A DNA stretch of 64,000 bases from Kocuria rosea subsp. polaris (GCF_001483755.1 NZ_LQBK01000003.1:1-64000); one strand, 5' to 3'; positions 48,244-58,160 are shown, counted from the stretch's first letter. Made by a program: numbers and translations. Notes: a model not told the origin generated them from the letters alone.

Positions 48244-49481
48244 TGCGGCGCATCGACGGCCTGGCCCCACGGCCCGGCTGGGAGCGGACCGTGCGCGACG
48301 AGGGGCTCACCTACGCCCTCACCGAGCGACCCGACGGCCGGCGCTTCTCCTACTGGAACGAGACGGCCGCCTACGTCCTCTCCCCCGACGAGGTGGACGA
48401 GCTGGAGACCGTCACGGACGAGCTGCACCGGATGTGCGCCGAGGCCGCCCGGTACCTGGCCACCGGCGCCCTGGGCACGCTGGGCCTGTCCGAGGCGGCC
48501 TTCGAGCTCGCCCAGCACTCCCTGCGGCTGCGGGAGCCCTCGATCTACGGCCGCTTCGACCTGGCATGGGACGGGACGGGCCCGCCGAAGATGCTCGAGC
48601 TCAACGGCGACACCCCCACCGGTCTCGTGGAGGGGGCGATCTGCCAGTGGAGCCGCGTCGAGGCGCTGTTCCCGGGCCTGGGCGAGGACCACCCGGAGTT
48701 CGACCAGCTCAACGGGCTGTGGCCCATGCTCGTGGAGCGGTGGCGGCAGCGGCTGCCGTTCTCGGCCACGAAGACCCTGCACGTGGCCTACACCCGTGCG
48801 GAGGAGTCCGGGGAGGACGCCGCCAACGCCGCGGTCCTGGCGAACACCGCCGCCGAGGCCGGCTACCGGACCGTCCTGCTGCCCGTCGAGGACGTCCGCT
48901 ACGACACCCGGTCCCGCGGCTGGGTGCACGCCACCGGGGACGTGGACCACCCCGTGGTGGTGGGGCCCATCGAGGAGATCTTCGCCCTGCACCCGTGGGA
49001 GCAGATGGTCGACGACGTGCCCGGGGCGTTCGTGCTCGAGGACCCCACCCTGATGCACCACTGGTACGAGCCGCCGTGGAAGATGTTCCAGTCCAACAAG
49101 CTGCTGCTCGTGGCCCTGTGGCGGTGCTTCCCCGGCCACGAGAACCTGCTGGCCGCCCACCCGGACGGGCCCGGTGAGCTGCGGGAATGGGTGCGCAAGC
49201 CCGTGTTCGGCCGCGAGGGCGACGGCATCGAGGTGCACGCCCGCGACGTGCGGATCCGCGCGGAGCACGCCCACGACTCCCCGCTGGACGTGTGGCAGGC
49301 CTACACCCCCGTCCGGAGCTTCCCGGGCTCCGACGGCGCCCCCAACCACCCGGTCATCGGCTCCTGGGTGGTGGGCGAGGCCGGCGCGGCCGGCATCGGG
49401 ATCCGGGAGTCCGACGGCCCGCTCACCGACTACTACTGCCGCTTCGTCCCGAACATCATCGACAAGAAGGGCCTGCTGTGA
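48243..49481 (+). CDS. Glutathionylspermidine-synthase-type ATP-grasp ligase (YgiC-like)
   Basis: This 412-residue stand-alone synthetase domain belongs to the glutathionylspermidine synthase family, without the amidase half. Conserved sites are visible: LELNGDTPTGLVEGA near residue 120, WKMFQSNKLLLVALW near residue 282, KPVFGREGDG near residue 320 and the closing CRFVPNIID. The family joins a peptide carboxylate to an amine using ATP. The ATG overlaps the lipoprotein stop, and its own stop overlaps the following permease GTG. Most actinobacteria lack glutathione, so the true substrates are probably different. The pairing with YgiB is shared with E. coli. Confidence 0.9.
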   Translation: MRRIDGLAPRPGWERTVRDEGLTYALTERPDGRRFSYWNETAAYVLSPDEVDELETVTDELHRMCAEAARYLATGALGTLGLSEAAFELAQHSLRLREPSIYGRFDLAWDGTGPPKMLELNGDTPTGLVEGAICQWSRVEALFPGLGEDHPEFDQLNGLWPMLVERWRQRLPFSATKTLHVAYTRAEESGEDAANAAVLANTAAEAGYRTVLLPVEDVRYDTRSRGWVHATGDVDHPVVVGPIEEIFALHPWEQMVDDVPGAFVLEDPTLMHHWYEPPWKMFQSNKLLLVALWRCFPGHENLLAAHPDGPGELREWVRKPVFGREGDGIEVHARDVRIRAEHAHDSPLDVWQAYTPVRSFPGSDGAPNHPVIGSWVVGEAGAAGIGIRESDGPLTDYYCRFVPNIIDKKGLL

Positions 49482-50773
49482 CCGCCCACCTGCTCCCCCG
49501 GTCGATCTCCACCACGACCTCGGCGGTCATCGGGTCCACCTCGATCGCCCCGCTGTACTCGGCCGTGGTCACGGTGGGGCTGATCCACGCCCTGGTGGGC
49601 GCCTGGACCCCCGTGGTCCTGGTCGGCGCCGTGCTCCCCATGGCGGTCGTCTCCCTGTGCTTCGCCCGCCTGGACGCGCTCTACGAGGACCAGGGCACCG
49701 TCTACCGGTGGGCCCGGGAGGCCTACGGGGCGTTCACGGGGTTCCTGGGCGGCTGGGGGCTGTGGCTCTCGGCGACCCTCGTGCTCGCCTCCCTGGCCTG
49801 GGTCACGGCCGACTCCGCCCTGTTCGCCCTCGGGATCGGCGCCGGGCCCTGGACCACGACCGCCGTGGCCGTCCTGCTCATGGCGGCCTTCGCGGCGGTC
49901 TCCTCGTCCGGGATCCGGGTCTCGGCCGCCGTGCAGTGGGTCCTGGCCGTGCTGCAGCTGATCGGGGTGGGCGTGCTGGTGTGGGCCGTGCGCACCGCGC
50001 CGGCCCTCCCGCCCGGCACGGGCGCCGAGGACGGCGAGTGGACCGGCTTCTACGGGGCCGCGGAGCTCGCGACCGGCGCCGCCGTGTCGGCCGGGGACGT
50101 CGCGGCGGCCCTGCTGCTGGCCCTGTTCCTGTACTGGGGGTGGGACTCCACGTTCTCGCTGACCGAGGAGTCCACCACCCAGCGCGCACCGCGGGTCTCG
50201 GCGTGGATCGCCCTGGGCGTGGTGGCCGCCGCCTACGCCGCCATCGGCTGGGCCTACGCCCCGGGCTCCTCGGTGGCCTCCCCGCTGCTGGCCGCCCTCG
50301 TGGCGGTCTCCGCGGGCGCCTCCATCGGCACCACGATGATCCCCACCTCCCGCGGCCTGATGTCCATGGCCCGCGGCGGGCACCTCCCCCGCCGCTTCCT
50401 GTCCCTGTCCTTCGCCACGTGGACCACCGCAGCCGTCGCGGCCGCGTGGATGACGTTCTCCGGTCCCCTGTTCGACGACTCGATCGGGATCATCTCGGTG
50501 CTCGTGGCCCTCTACTACGGCCTGGCGTGCGCGGCGGTCGCGAAGCTCGGCCGGAGCGCCGGGGCGCGGGCGCTCGGTGCGGTGGGCACGGTGCTCATGG
50601 CCGTGGCCCTCGTGCTGACGGCCGCGGAGTACGCGCTGACCGCCTCGTGGGTGTGGGTGGGCCTGCTGCTGGGGCTGCTCGTGGTCCCGCTGTGGTTCCT
50701 CCTGGGCCGGGGCCGCGACCCCCTGCCGGGCGCCCACGAGCGCACCCCGCACCTGGAGAGCCTGCTCGACTGA
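49478..50773 (+). CDS. APC-family permease coupled to the YgiC-like ligase
   Basis: This 431-residue protein has about 12 hydrophobic helices of the amino acid-polyamine-organocation superfamily. It begins STTTSAVIGSTSIAPLYSAV, the unwound first helix that binds substrate. GTG at 49478 overlaps the ligase stop (GTGA), so it is translated with the ligase. A direct role as importer or exporter of the ligase's amine or amino-acid substrate is the obvious hypothesis. It converges on aspS; a GC hairpin-like sequence follows the stop. Confidence 0.88.
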   Translation: MTAHLLPRSISTTTSAVIGSTSIAPLYSAVVTVGLIHALVGAWTPVVLVGAVLPMAVVSLCFARLDALYEDQGTVYRWAREAYGAFTGFLGGWGLWLSATLVLASLAWVTADSALFALGIGAGPWTTTAVAVLLMAAFAAVSSSGIRVSAAVQWVLAVLQLIGVGVLVWAVRTAPALPPGTGAEDGEWTGFYGAAELATGAAVSAGDVAAALLLALFLYWGWDSTFSLTEESTTQRAPRVSAWIALGVVAAAYAAIGWAYAPGSSVASPLLAALVAVSAGASIGTTMIPTSRGLMSMARGGHLPRRFLSLSFATWTTAAVAAAWMTFSGPLFDDSIGIISVLVALYYGLACAAVAKLGRSAGARALGAVGTVLMAVALVLTAAEYALTASWVWVGLLLGLLVVPLWFLLGRGRDPLPGAHERTPHLESLLD

Positions 50774-50846
50774 CACTACCCGCACGGGCCGGGCCCGTCG
50801 TCGTCGTGCACGACCGGACCCGGCCCCCGCGGGCGCCGCCGACGGC

Positions 50847-52661
50847 TCAGGCGTCGACCGGCTTCTTCTCCCGGGCTCCGGGCTGCGCCGCGGCACCGGA
50901 CTTGGCCTCGGGCTTGGCGTCCACCCCGGCCTCCTTGCGCTGCTGCGGGGTGATCGGCGCCGGTGCGGCGGTCAGCGGGTCGTAGCCGTTGCCGGTCTTC
51001 GGGAACGCGATGACCTCGCGGATGGAGTCCGTGCCGGCCAGCAGGGCGACCACGCGGTCCCAGCCGAAGGCGATGCCGCCGTGCGGGGGCGCACCGTACT
51101 GGAAGCCCTCGAGCAGGAAGCCGAACTTCTCGTCCGCCTCCTCGCGGCTGATGCCCATGACCTCGAAGACCCGCCGCTGCACGTCCTGCTGGTGGATGCG
51201 GATGGAGCCGCCGCCGATCTCGTTGCCGTTGCAGACGATGTCGTAGGCGTAGGCCAGCGCGTGCTCGGGGTCCTGGTCGAAGGTGTCCAGGAACTCGGGC
51301 TTGGGCGAGGTGAACGCGTGGTGCACGGCGGTCCACTGGCCGGCGCCCACGGCCACGTCGCCGGACTCGACGGCCTCGGCCGCGGACTCGAACAGGGGCG
51401 CGTCCACGATCCACACGAACGCCCAGGCGTCCTCGTCGATCAGCCCGGTGCGGTGGCCGATCTCCACGCGGGCCGCGCCCAGCAGGGCGCGGGAGGACTT
51501 CCGCTCGCCGGCGGCGAAGAAGATGCAGTCCCCGGGCTGCGCCCCGGTCGCGGCGGCGAGGCCCTCGCGCTCGGCCTCGGTGATGTTCTTGGCCACCGGC
51601 CCGCTCAGGGTGCCGTCCTCCCCGACGAGCACGTAGGCCAGGCCCTTGGCCCCGCGCTGCTTGGCCCACTCCTGCCAGGCGTCCAGGGTGCGGCGAGGCT
51701 GGGAGGCCCCGCCCGGCATGACCACGGCGCCCACGTAGGGGGCCTTGAACACGCGGAAGGTGGTGTCCTGGAAGTACTCGGTCAGCTCGGTGAGCTCGAG
51801 GCCGAAGCGCAGGTCCGGCTTGTCGGAGCCGTACTTGGCCATCGCCTCCGCGTAGGTCATCCGGCGGATCGGGGTGGGGATCTCCACGTCGATGAGCTTC
51901 CACAGGGCGGCCACGATGCGCTCGCCGAGGGCGATGACGTCGTCCTGCTCCACGAAGGAGGCCTCGATGTCGAGCTGGGTGAACTCCGGCTGGCGGTCGG
52001 CGCGGAAGTCCTCGTCCCGGTAGCAGCGGGCGATCTGGTAGTACTTCTCGATCCCGCCGACCTGCAGCAGCTGCTTGAACAGCTGCGGGGACTGCGGCAG
52101 GGCGTACCAGGAGCCCGGGGCCAGGCGGGCGGGGACCAGGAAGTCGCGGGCGCCCTCGGGCGTGGAGCGGGTCAGCGTGGGCGTCTCGACCTCGGTGAAC
52201 CCGTCCTCGTGCAGCATCTCGCGGGCCACCCGGTTGGCGTCGGAGCGCAGCCGCATGATCCGGGCCGGCTCGGGCCGGCGCAGGTCCAGGTAGCGGTGCC
52301 GCAGCCGGGCGTCCTCGCCGACCTCCACGTGCTCGTCGATCTGGAAGGGCAGCGCGGCGGCGGTGTTGAGCACGGTCACGGTCTCGGCCATGACCTCGAC
52401 CTCGCCGGTGGCCAGGGCCGGGTTCTCGTTGCCCTCGGGGCGGCGCTCCACCGTGCCGGTGACCTGCAGCACGAACTCGTTGCGCAGGTGGTGGAAGTCC
52501 GCCTCGTCGCGCACCACGATCTGGGCGACCCCGGAGGCGTCGCGCAGGTCCAGGAAGGCCACTCCTCCGTGGTCGCGGCGCCGGCCGACCCAGCCGGCCA
52601 GCGTGACGGTCTCTCCGATGTGCTCGGCGCGCAGGGCGCCGAGGTTGTGGGTGCGCAGCAC
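50847..52661 (-). CDS. aspS: Aspartyl-tRNA synthetase
   Basis: AspS charges tRNA-Asp (possibly also tRNA-Asn). The 604-residue bacterial-type class IIb enzyme has the OB-fold anticodon domain ([19 protein letters not shown]), motif 2 [20 protein letters not shown], an inserted GAD domain and motif 3 [16 protein letters not shown] Lys/Ala-rich tail of about 25 residues ends the protein. The GTG start has AAGGG upstream. It diverges from a permease gene. Confidence 0.97.
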   Translation of the reverse strand: MLRTHNLGALRAEHIGETVTLAGWVGRRRDHGGVAFLDLRDASGVAQIVVRDEADFHHLRNEFVLQVTGTVERRPEGNENPALATGEVEVMAETVTVLNTAAALPFQIDEHVEVGEDARLRHRYLDLRRPEPARIMRLRSDANRVAREMLHEDGFTEVETPTLTRSTPEGARDFLVPARLAPGSWYALPQSPQLFKQLLQVGGIEKYYQIARCYRDEDFRADRQPEFTQLDIEASFVEQDDVIALGERIVAALWKLIDVEIPTPIRRMTYAEAMAKYGSDKPDLRFGLELTELTEYFQDTTFRVFKAPYVGAVVMPGGASQPRRTLDAWQEWAKQRGAKGLAYVLVGEDGTLSGPVAKNITEAEREGLAAATGAQPGDCIFFAAGERKSSRALLGAARVEIGHRTGLIDEDAWAFVWIVDAPLFESAAEAVESGDVAVGAGQWTAVHHAFTSPKPEFLDTFDQDPEHALAYAYDIVCNGNEIGGGSIRIHQQDVQRRVFEVMGISREEADEKFGFLLEGFQYGAPPHGGIAFGWDRVVALLAGTDSIREVIAFPKTGNGYDPLTAAPAPITPQQRKEAGVDAKPEAKSGAAAQPGAREKKPVDA

Positions 52662-52804
52662 TGAAAAACCCTTCGTTGTTCGGGAGGTGCGGACGGGGCC
52701 GCGCTCGTCGCGCGTTGGTCCGGTGTTTCCCCGGTGCCCCTACTCTCGTTCCGGGACGAGTTTACAGCCCGCCCCTCGGGCCCCAGGACGACGACAGGAC
52801 GACC

Positions 52805-54118
52805 ATGAGCACCTCCCCCGGCCACCCCGCCCTCGCCCGCCGCCTGGGCACCCTCGACGCGGCCGTGATCGGGGTGGGCTCGATGGTCGGGGCCGGGGTG
52901 TTCGTGGCCTTCGCCCCGGCCGCGGCGCTCGCCGGTCCCCGGCTGCCGCTGGCCCTGCTGCTGGCCGCGGTGGTCGCGTGGTGCAATGCGAGCTCCACCG
53001 CCCAGCTGGCCGCCGTCCACCCCGCCTCCGGCGGCGCCTACCTGTACGCGAACCGGCAGCTGGGCCCGTGGCCGGGCTTCGTGGCCGGCTGGGGGTTCGT
53101 GACCGGCAAGACCGCGTCCGCGGCCGCGATGGCCCTGACGTTCGGCCTCTACACGGCGGAGCTCACAGGGGCCGACGACGCCGGGGCGCGGCTGCTCGCC
53201 GTGGCCGCGGTCCTCGGCCTCACGGCGGTGAACCTGGGCGGGGTCACCCGCACGGCCCGGCTGACGCAGCTGCTGGTCCTCCCGGTGCTGGTGGTCCTGC
53301 TGGCGGTGGCCGTCCTGCTGTTCGCGGGCACCGGTCCGGCCGCGGGCGGGGCCTCCGGGGCGGGGCCCGGCGGCTGGGTCGGCGCGGCGTGGGACGGCAC
53401 CGCGTGGGGCGTGCTGCCGGCCGCGGGCACCCTGTTCTTCGCCTTCGCCGGCTACGCCCGCGTGGCCACGATGGGCGAGGAGGTCCGGGACCCGGCGCGG
53501 ACCATCCCCCGGGCCGTGCTGGGGGCGCTGGCGTTCACCCTGCTGCTCTACGGGCTGCTCGGTCTCGGACTGCTGCGCTTCCTCGGGGTCGACCGGCTGG
53601 CCGCCTCGACCGCCCCGCTGCTGGCCGTGGTCCGGGACGCCGGCTGGGCGGCGGGACCGGCGACCGCGGGCGCCGTCGTCGTCACCGCGGCCGCCGCCCT
53701 GGCCACGCTGGGAGCGCTGCTGGCGCTGGTCGCCGGGATCTCCCGCACGGCCCTGGCCATGGCCCGCGAGCGGGACCTGCCCGGGCCGCTGAGCGCGGTG
53801 TCGCGGCGGCACCGGGTGCCGTGGGCGGCGGAACTGGCCGTGGCCGGGCTCGTGGTGGTGCTCGTGCTGGTCGGCGACGTGCGCACGGTCATCGGGTTCT
53901 CGAGCTTCGGGGTGCTCGTCTACTACGCGCTGGCCAACCTCTCGGCGCTCACGCTGGCGCAGCGCCCCCGGTGGGCGCCGCGGGCGGTCAACGCGCTCGG
54001 TCTGACCGGTTGCCTGGTCCTGGCCTTCACGCTGCCGTGGCAGTCCGTGGTCACCATGCTCGTCGTCTTCGCCGTGGGCCTGGCCGGGCGCGCCCTGGTC
54101 CTGGCCCGGCGGCGCTGA
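52805..54118 (+). CDS. APC-family amino-acid permease
   Basis: This 437-residue protein has about 12 hydrophobic helices. The start LDAAVIGVGSMVGAGVFVAF is the glycine-rich first helix of the APC family, and FFAFAGYARVATMGEEVRDP near residue 220 is the second signature (helix 6 with the E-E motif). The ATG at 52805 has an AGGAC upstream; the frame is open earlier without homology. Cationic or small neutral amino acids are likely substrates, but specificity is not readable. It is monocistronic and diverges from aspS. Confidence 0.88.
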   Translation: MSTSPGHPALARRLGTLDAAVIGVGSMVGAGVFVAFAPAAALAGPRLPLALLLAAVVAWCNASSTAQLAAVHPASGGAYLYANRQLGPWPGFVAGWGFVTGKTASAAAMALTFGLYTAELTGADDAGARLLAVAAVLGLTAVNLGGVTRTARLTQLLVLPVLVVLLAVAVLLFAGTGPAAGGASGAGPGGWVGAAWDGTAWGVLPAAGTLFFAFAGYARVATMGEEVRDPARTIPRAVLGALAFTLLLYGLLGLGLLRFLGVDRLAASTAPLLAVVRDAGWAAGPATAGAVVVTAAAALATLGALLALVAGISRTALAMARERDLPGPLSAVSRRHRVPWAAELAVAGLVVVLVLVGDVRTVIGFSSFGVLVYYALANLSALTLAQRPRWAPRAVNALGLTGCLVLAFTLPWQSVVTMLVVFAVGLAGRALVLARRR

Positions 54119-54195
54119 TCCCGCACACCGGGCCACGCCACACCGGCCTCTCGCCGCCACCGCGCGCCGGCCCCTCGGTCACCCGCCACCGTCCC

Positions 54196-54301
54196 GCGCC
54201 GAGCCCCCAAGACAGGCTCCCTTCCAGCGCCGAGCCCCCACTCGCGTCGCAGTTCCCCAGGAAAAGGACTGGGGAAACGCGGCCCGACTGGGGACTCGGC
54301 G
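54196..54301. repeat. Folded repeat region between permease and hisS
   Basis: GCGCCGAGCCCCCA occurs at 54196-54209 and again at 54227-54240. TTCCCCAG (54253-54260) pairs with CTGGGGAA (54269-54276), and CGCCGAG (54228-54234) pairs with CTCGGCG (54295-54301) around it, giving a two-level hairpin. It may be a two-way terminator, or a REP-like mobile repeat. Confidence 0.7.
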
Positions 54302-54370
54302 GAACGGGCGTCCGGGGAGTGGGGACGCGGCGGCGGTGGGGCCGGCCGGGGCCGGCGAGGGCCCGCGCGG

Positions 54371-55726
54371 TCAGGCCCCGGCGGCCCGCACGACCGGGCG
54401 CAGGTCCTCGGCCGGCGGCGTCCAGGAGGCCGGGTCGGCGCGGACCTGCTCGCCGGAGCGGATGTCCTTGACCTCGTGGGCGAGCGAGCCGTCCTCGCCG
54501 CGGACCGTGAACCACACGAAGGGGATGCCGCGGCGCTCGGCGTACTTGATCTGCTTGCCGAACTTCGCCGCGCTCGCGGAGACCTCGCACGCGATGCCGC
54601 GCCGGCGCAGCTGCTGGGCCACGTCCTGGGCCGAGGACCAGGACTCCTCGTCCACCAGGGAGACCAGCACCGCGGTGGGGACCTTGCGGGAGGGCGCGGC
54701 CATCCCCTGGGAGAGGACGCGGGACACGAGCCGGGTCACGCCCACGGACAGTCCCACGCCCGGGTAGGTCTTCTTGCCGGTGGAGGCGAGGGACTCGTAG
54801 CGCCCGCCGGAGCACACGGAGCCCAGCTGCTCGTGGCCCACGAGCACCGTCTCGTAGACGGTGCCGGTGTAGTAGTCGAGGCCGCGGGCGATCGAGAGGT
54901 CGGCGACCACCGTGCCGGGGGCGCGGCGCGAGGCCTCCCCGACCACCTCGGCCAGCTCGCGCAGGCCCTCCTCGAGCAGCTGGGTGTTCACCCCGAGCGC
55001 GCGGACCCGGTCCACGAAGGAGGCGTCCTCGGTGCGGATCGCCGCGAGCTGCAGGGCGGCCTGCGCCTGCTCGGGGGTCGCGCCGACCTCCTCGCACAGC
55101 GCCTGGGCCACCCGCTCGGGGCCGATCTTCTCGAGCTTGTCGATGTTGCGGAGCACGCCGGCGGTGTCCTGCAGCCCGATGCCCTGGTAGAAGCCCTCCG
55201 CGAGCTTGCGGTTGTTGACGCGCAGCACGAAAGGCGGGATGGGCAGCTTCGACAGGGCGTCGATCATCACGAGAGCGAGCTCCACGTCGTAGCGGAAGGG
55301 CAGCGTGCCGTCCCCCACCACGTCGATGTCGGCCTGGGTGAACTCGCGGGCCCGGCCCTCCTGGGGCCGCTCGCCCCGCCACACCTTCTGGATCTGGTAG
55401 CGGCGGAACGGGAAGGCGAGGTGCCCGCCGTTCTCCACCACGTACCGGGCGAAGGGCACGGTGAGGTCGAAGTGCAGGGCCAGCTGGTCGTCACCGCGCT
55501 CGGCCGGGGCGTCCTCGTCCTCCTGCAGCCGGGAGACGACGTAGACCTCCTTGTCGATCTCGCCCTTGCGCAGCAGCTGCCCGACCGTCTCGACGGCGCG
55601 GGTCTCGATCGAGGAGAAGCCGTGCAGCTCGAAGGTCTCCCGCAGGACGTCGAGGACGTGCAGCTCGACCAGACGCTCCTCCGGAAGCCATTCGGGGAAA
55701 CCGGACAGGGAGGTCTTGCGGGCCAT
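54371..55726 (-). CDS. hisS: Histidyl-tRNA synthetase
   Basis: HisS charges tRNA-His. The 451-residue class II enzyme has motif FDLTVPFARYV near residue 85, FRRYQIQKVWRGERP near residue 105, the His-specific ARGLDYYTGTVYE near residue 265, and a C-terminal anticodon-binding domain. ATG at 55726 has GAGGAG upstream; the frame extends 25 codons further, but that part lacks similarity to HisS. It converges on the APC permease with a folded repeat between. Confidence 0.96.
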   Translation of the reverse strand: MARKTSLSGFPEWLPEERLVELHVLDVLRETFELHGFSSIETRAVETVGQLLRKGEIDKEVYVVSRLQEDEDAPAERGDDQLALHFDLTVPFARYVVENGGHLAFPFRRYQIQKVWRGERPQEGRAREFTQADIDVVGDGTLPFRYDVELALVMIDALSKLPIPPFVLRVNNRKLAEGFYQGIGLQDTAGVLRNIDKLEKIGPERVAQALCEEVGATPEQAQAALQLAAIRTEDASFVDRVRALGVNTQLLEEGLRELAEVVGEASRRAPGTVVADLSIARGLDYYTGTVYETVLVGHEQLGSVCSGGRYESLASTGKKTYPGVGLSVGVTRLVSRVLSQGMAAPSRKVPTAVLVSLVDEESWSSAQDVAQQLRRRGIACEVSASAAKFGKQIKYAERRGIPFVWFTVRGEDGSLAHEVKDIRSGEQVRADPASWTPPAEDLRPVVRAAGA

Positions 55727-55989
55727 GGGGACGTGCTCCTCGGGTGGGTCGGCGGCGGGGCGGGTGGACGGTCGGCCCGGGCGGGCCCGACGGTTCCGCA
55801 CTCATCCTAGGGATCCCCGGGCGCACCGCCCAAAGCACCGCGGGGCGCCCGGACGTCCCGCCACCGGGCCCGCGGCGGCCGGAGGAGGTGTCCTCGGTAG
55901 TATGGGGCTGACGATTGTCCGGAGCCGGGCGACGACGCCGGGCACGTTCCCGGTGCCGCCGCCCCGGCGAGAGCGAAAGAGTTTCAGCG

Positions 55990-57438
55990 GTGACAGAACG
56001 TCTCGAATCCGACGACCAGCCCACGCCCCGCCCCGCCCCCACCCCGGGGCCCGTGCCGAAGCCGGGGGCCCCGAGACCGGGCGCCCCGGCGGCACCCGCA
56101 CAGGCCTCCCCCGCCCCGGCGGCGGCGCCCACGCCCCCGGCGACGCCCGCTGCCCCGGCCGCCCCGGCCCTGGCCTCCCCGGAGTCCGTGGCGCGCGCCC
56201 GGGCCTTCGGCCGGGTCACCGAGGACGGCCACGTCTACGTGGTCGTCGACGGCGAGGAGGTCCTCTGCGGGCAGTTCCCGGACGCCACCGAGGACGAGGC
56301 GCTGGGCTACTTCGCCCGGAAGTTCGACGACGTCGAAGCGCAGGTGGCCCTGCTGGAGCAGCGGGTGGCCGCCGGTGCGCCCTCGGCGGACATGCTCAGC
56401 ACGGTGGACCACCTCGCCGAGCAGGTCGGCCAGCGCACGATGCTCGGGGACGTCAAGGGCCTCGAGTCCCGCCTGGAGGCCCTGCGCCCGGCGATCCGGG
56501 AACTCGAGGCCGCCGAGCGGGCCGCCCACGAGGCCCAGCGCGCCCAGAACGTCGCGGCGCGCGAGGCGATCGTCGCGGAGGCGGAGCAGATCGCCGCCCA
56601 GGACCCCCAGCGCACGCAGTGGAAGCAGTCCTCGGCCCGGATGGCCGAGCTGTTCGACCAGTGGAAGACCCACCAGAAGTCCGGCATCCGCCTGGGCCGG
56701 GCCGCGGAGGACGCCCTGTGGAAGCGGTTCCGCACCGCACGCACCACGTTCGACCGGCACCGCCGCGCGTTCTTCTCGCAGCTGGACGCCGACAACGCCG
56801 AGGCCAAGAGGGCCAAGGAGGCCCTCATCGCCGAGGCGGAGGCCTTGTCCGGCTCCACCGACTGGGGCGCCACGGCCGCGGAGTACCGCCGGCTGATGGA
56901 CCGGTGGAAGGAGTCCAAGCGCGCGTCCAAGAAGGACGACGACGCCCTGTGGGCGCGGTTCCGCGCCGCCCAGGACACCTTCTTCGCGGCGCGCAAGGCC
57001 GACAACGACCGGATCGACCAGGAGTTCGAGGGCAACCTCGCCGTGAAGGAGCAGCTGCTCGCCGAGGCGAAGGCCCTGCTGCCGATCACCGACCTCAAGG
57101 CCGCCAAGCGGGCGCTCGGCGACATCCTGGACCGGTGGGAGCAGGCGGGGAAGGTCCCGCGCGCCCACATGCGCCGGGTGGAGGCCGAGCTGCGCACGGT
57201 GGAGGACGCCGTGCGCCAGGCCGAGGACGAGAAGTGGCAGCGCTCCAACCCCGAGACCAAGGCCCGGTCCAACTCGATGCTCACGCAGCTCGAGTCGAAG
57301 ATCGAGGACCAGGAGGCGGCGCTGGACCGGGCGCAGTCCACCGGGGACACCAAGCGCGCGGCCAAGCTGGAGGGCGAGCTCGCCACCAGCCGCCAGTGGC
57401 TGGAGACCCTGCGCCGCTCCGCGGCGGACCTGCGCTGA
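55990..57438 (+). CDS. DUF349 coiled-coil protein
   Basis: This 482-residue soluble protein has a Pro/Ala-rich low-complexity N-terminus (about 60 residues), then a short beta domain (VTEDGHVYVVVDGEEV). Repeated charged helices of the DUF349 type follow, each with a pattern like ELFDQWK or LMDRWKE plus DALWKRFR. The function is unknown; DUF349 proteins are general long-helix proteins. The GTG start at 55990 follows GAAAGAG. A 12-bp hairpin after the stop probably ends its transcript. It diverges from hisS, with a TAGTAT -10-like box at 55898-55903. Confidence 0.85.
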   Translation: MTERLESDDQPTPRPAPTPGPVPKPGAPRPGAPAAPAQASPAPAAAPTPPATPAAPAAPALASPESVARARAFGRVTEDGHVYVVVDGEEVLCGQFPDATEDEALGYFARKFDDVEAQVALLEQRVAAGAPSADMLSTVDHLAEQVGQRTMLGDVKGLESRLEALRPAIRELEAAERAAHEAQRAQNVAAREAIVAEAEQIAAQDPQRTQWKQSSARMAELFDQWKTHQKSGIRLGRAAEDALWKRFRTARTTFDRHRRAFFSQLDADNAEAKRAKEALIAEAEALSGSTDWGATAAEYRRLMDRWKESKRASKKDDDALWARFRAAQDTFFAARKADNDRIDQEFEGNLAVKEQLLAEAKALLPITDLKAAKRALGDILDRWEQAGKVPRAHMRRVEAELRTVEDAVRQAEDEKWQRSNPETKARSNSMLTQLESKIEDQEAALDRAQSTGDTKRAAKLEGELATSRQWLETLRRSAADLR

Positions 57439-57460
57439 GCGCAGGCGCACCGGGAGGCTC

Positions 57461-57488
57461 CGCGGGGCGCTGTCCACAGCGCCCCGCG
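57461..57488 (+). terminator. Hairpin terminator after the DUF349 gene
   Basis: CGCGGGGCGCTG (57461-57472) and its exact complement (57477-57488) flank a TCCA loop, followed by GGCCTTTCCC. This is a strong stem 22 nt after the stop. Confidence 0.75.
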
Positions 57489-57529
57489 GGGCCTTTCCCG
57501 TGCCGGGGCCGTGGGGCGAGAGTGGCCCC

Positions 57530-58126
57530 ATGGACGTCCCGCCCTGGCACCCCGACACCCTGTTCCTGCCGGCGCGCCCCTTCTCGCGCACCGAGCTCTC
57601 GGCCCTCGTCACGGACGGGGTGCTCGTGCCCGTGGTGCTGGAGGCCCACGTGCTGCGCGGCCGTCCCGTGACCCGGGCGGTGAAGGTCGCGGCCCTGGAG
57701 GCCCAGCTGCCCCCGCACCTGTTGCGGCGCGGGGTGCTCGGCCGGCTCTCCGCCGCGTGGTTCTACGACTGCGCCGGACGCCCCAGCATCCTGCCGGTGC
57801 TGCTGGACAAGCTGCGCCGCACCACGATGTCCCCGGTGCCGGAGGGCCTGGCGCTGCACCAGGTCACGCTGGGCGGCTACGACGTCCACGACGCCGGGCC
57901 GGTGCACGTCACCACGCCGCTGCGCACCGCCGTGGACCTGGCTCTGCACGTGCCGGGACGGGAGGGGCTCGCGGCCCTGGAGAAGCTCATGCACGCCCCG
58001 CACCTGCACTGCCCGCCCCCGCTGGTCCAGGCCGCGCTCGAGAGCTTCGAGCGGATGCCCGGCCGGCAGGCGGCGCTGCTGCGGGTCCGCCGTGCCGCCC
58101 GTGCCGTCGGGCGCCCGCTGCGCTGA
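57530..58126 (+). CDS. AbiEi-like (type IV antitoxin-family) protein, no toxin partner
   Basis: This 198-residue basic protein has a segment VTTPLRTAVDLALHVPGREG near residue 126, the hallmark of actinobacterial AbiEi-like/DUF559-adjacent proteins, and a winged-helix-like N-terminus with LEAHVLRGRPVTRA. No AbiEii nucleotidyltransferase toxin gene is adjacent, so it is an orphan. ATG at 57530 is used; another ATG at 57500 would add ten residues. It converges on rel across a repeat-rich gap. Membership is by motif only. Confidence 0.6.
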   Translation: MDVPPWHPDTLFLPARPFSRTELSALVTDGVLVPVVLEAHVLRGRPVTRAVKVAALEAQLPPHLLRRGVLGRLSAAWFYDCAGRPSILPVLLDKLRRTTMSPVPEGLALHQVTLGGYDVHDAGPVHVTTPLRTAVDLALHVPGREGLAALEKLMHAPHLHCPPPLVQAALESFERMPGRQAALLRVRRAARAVGRPLR

Positions 58127-58160
58127 CGGCGGCAGGAGCGGCCGACTCCGGGAGTGGACG

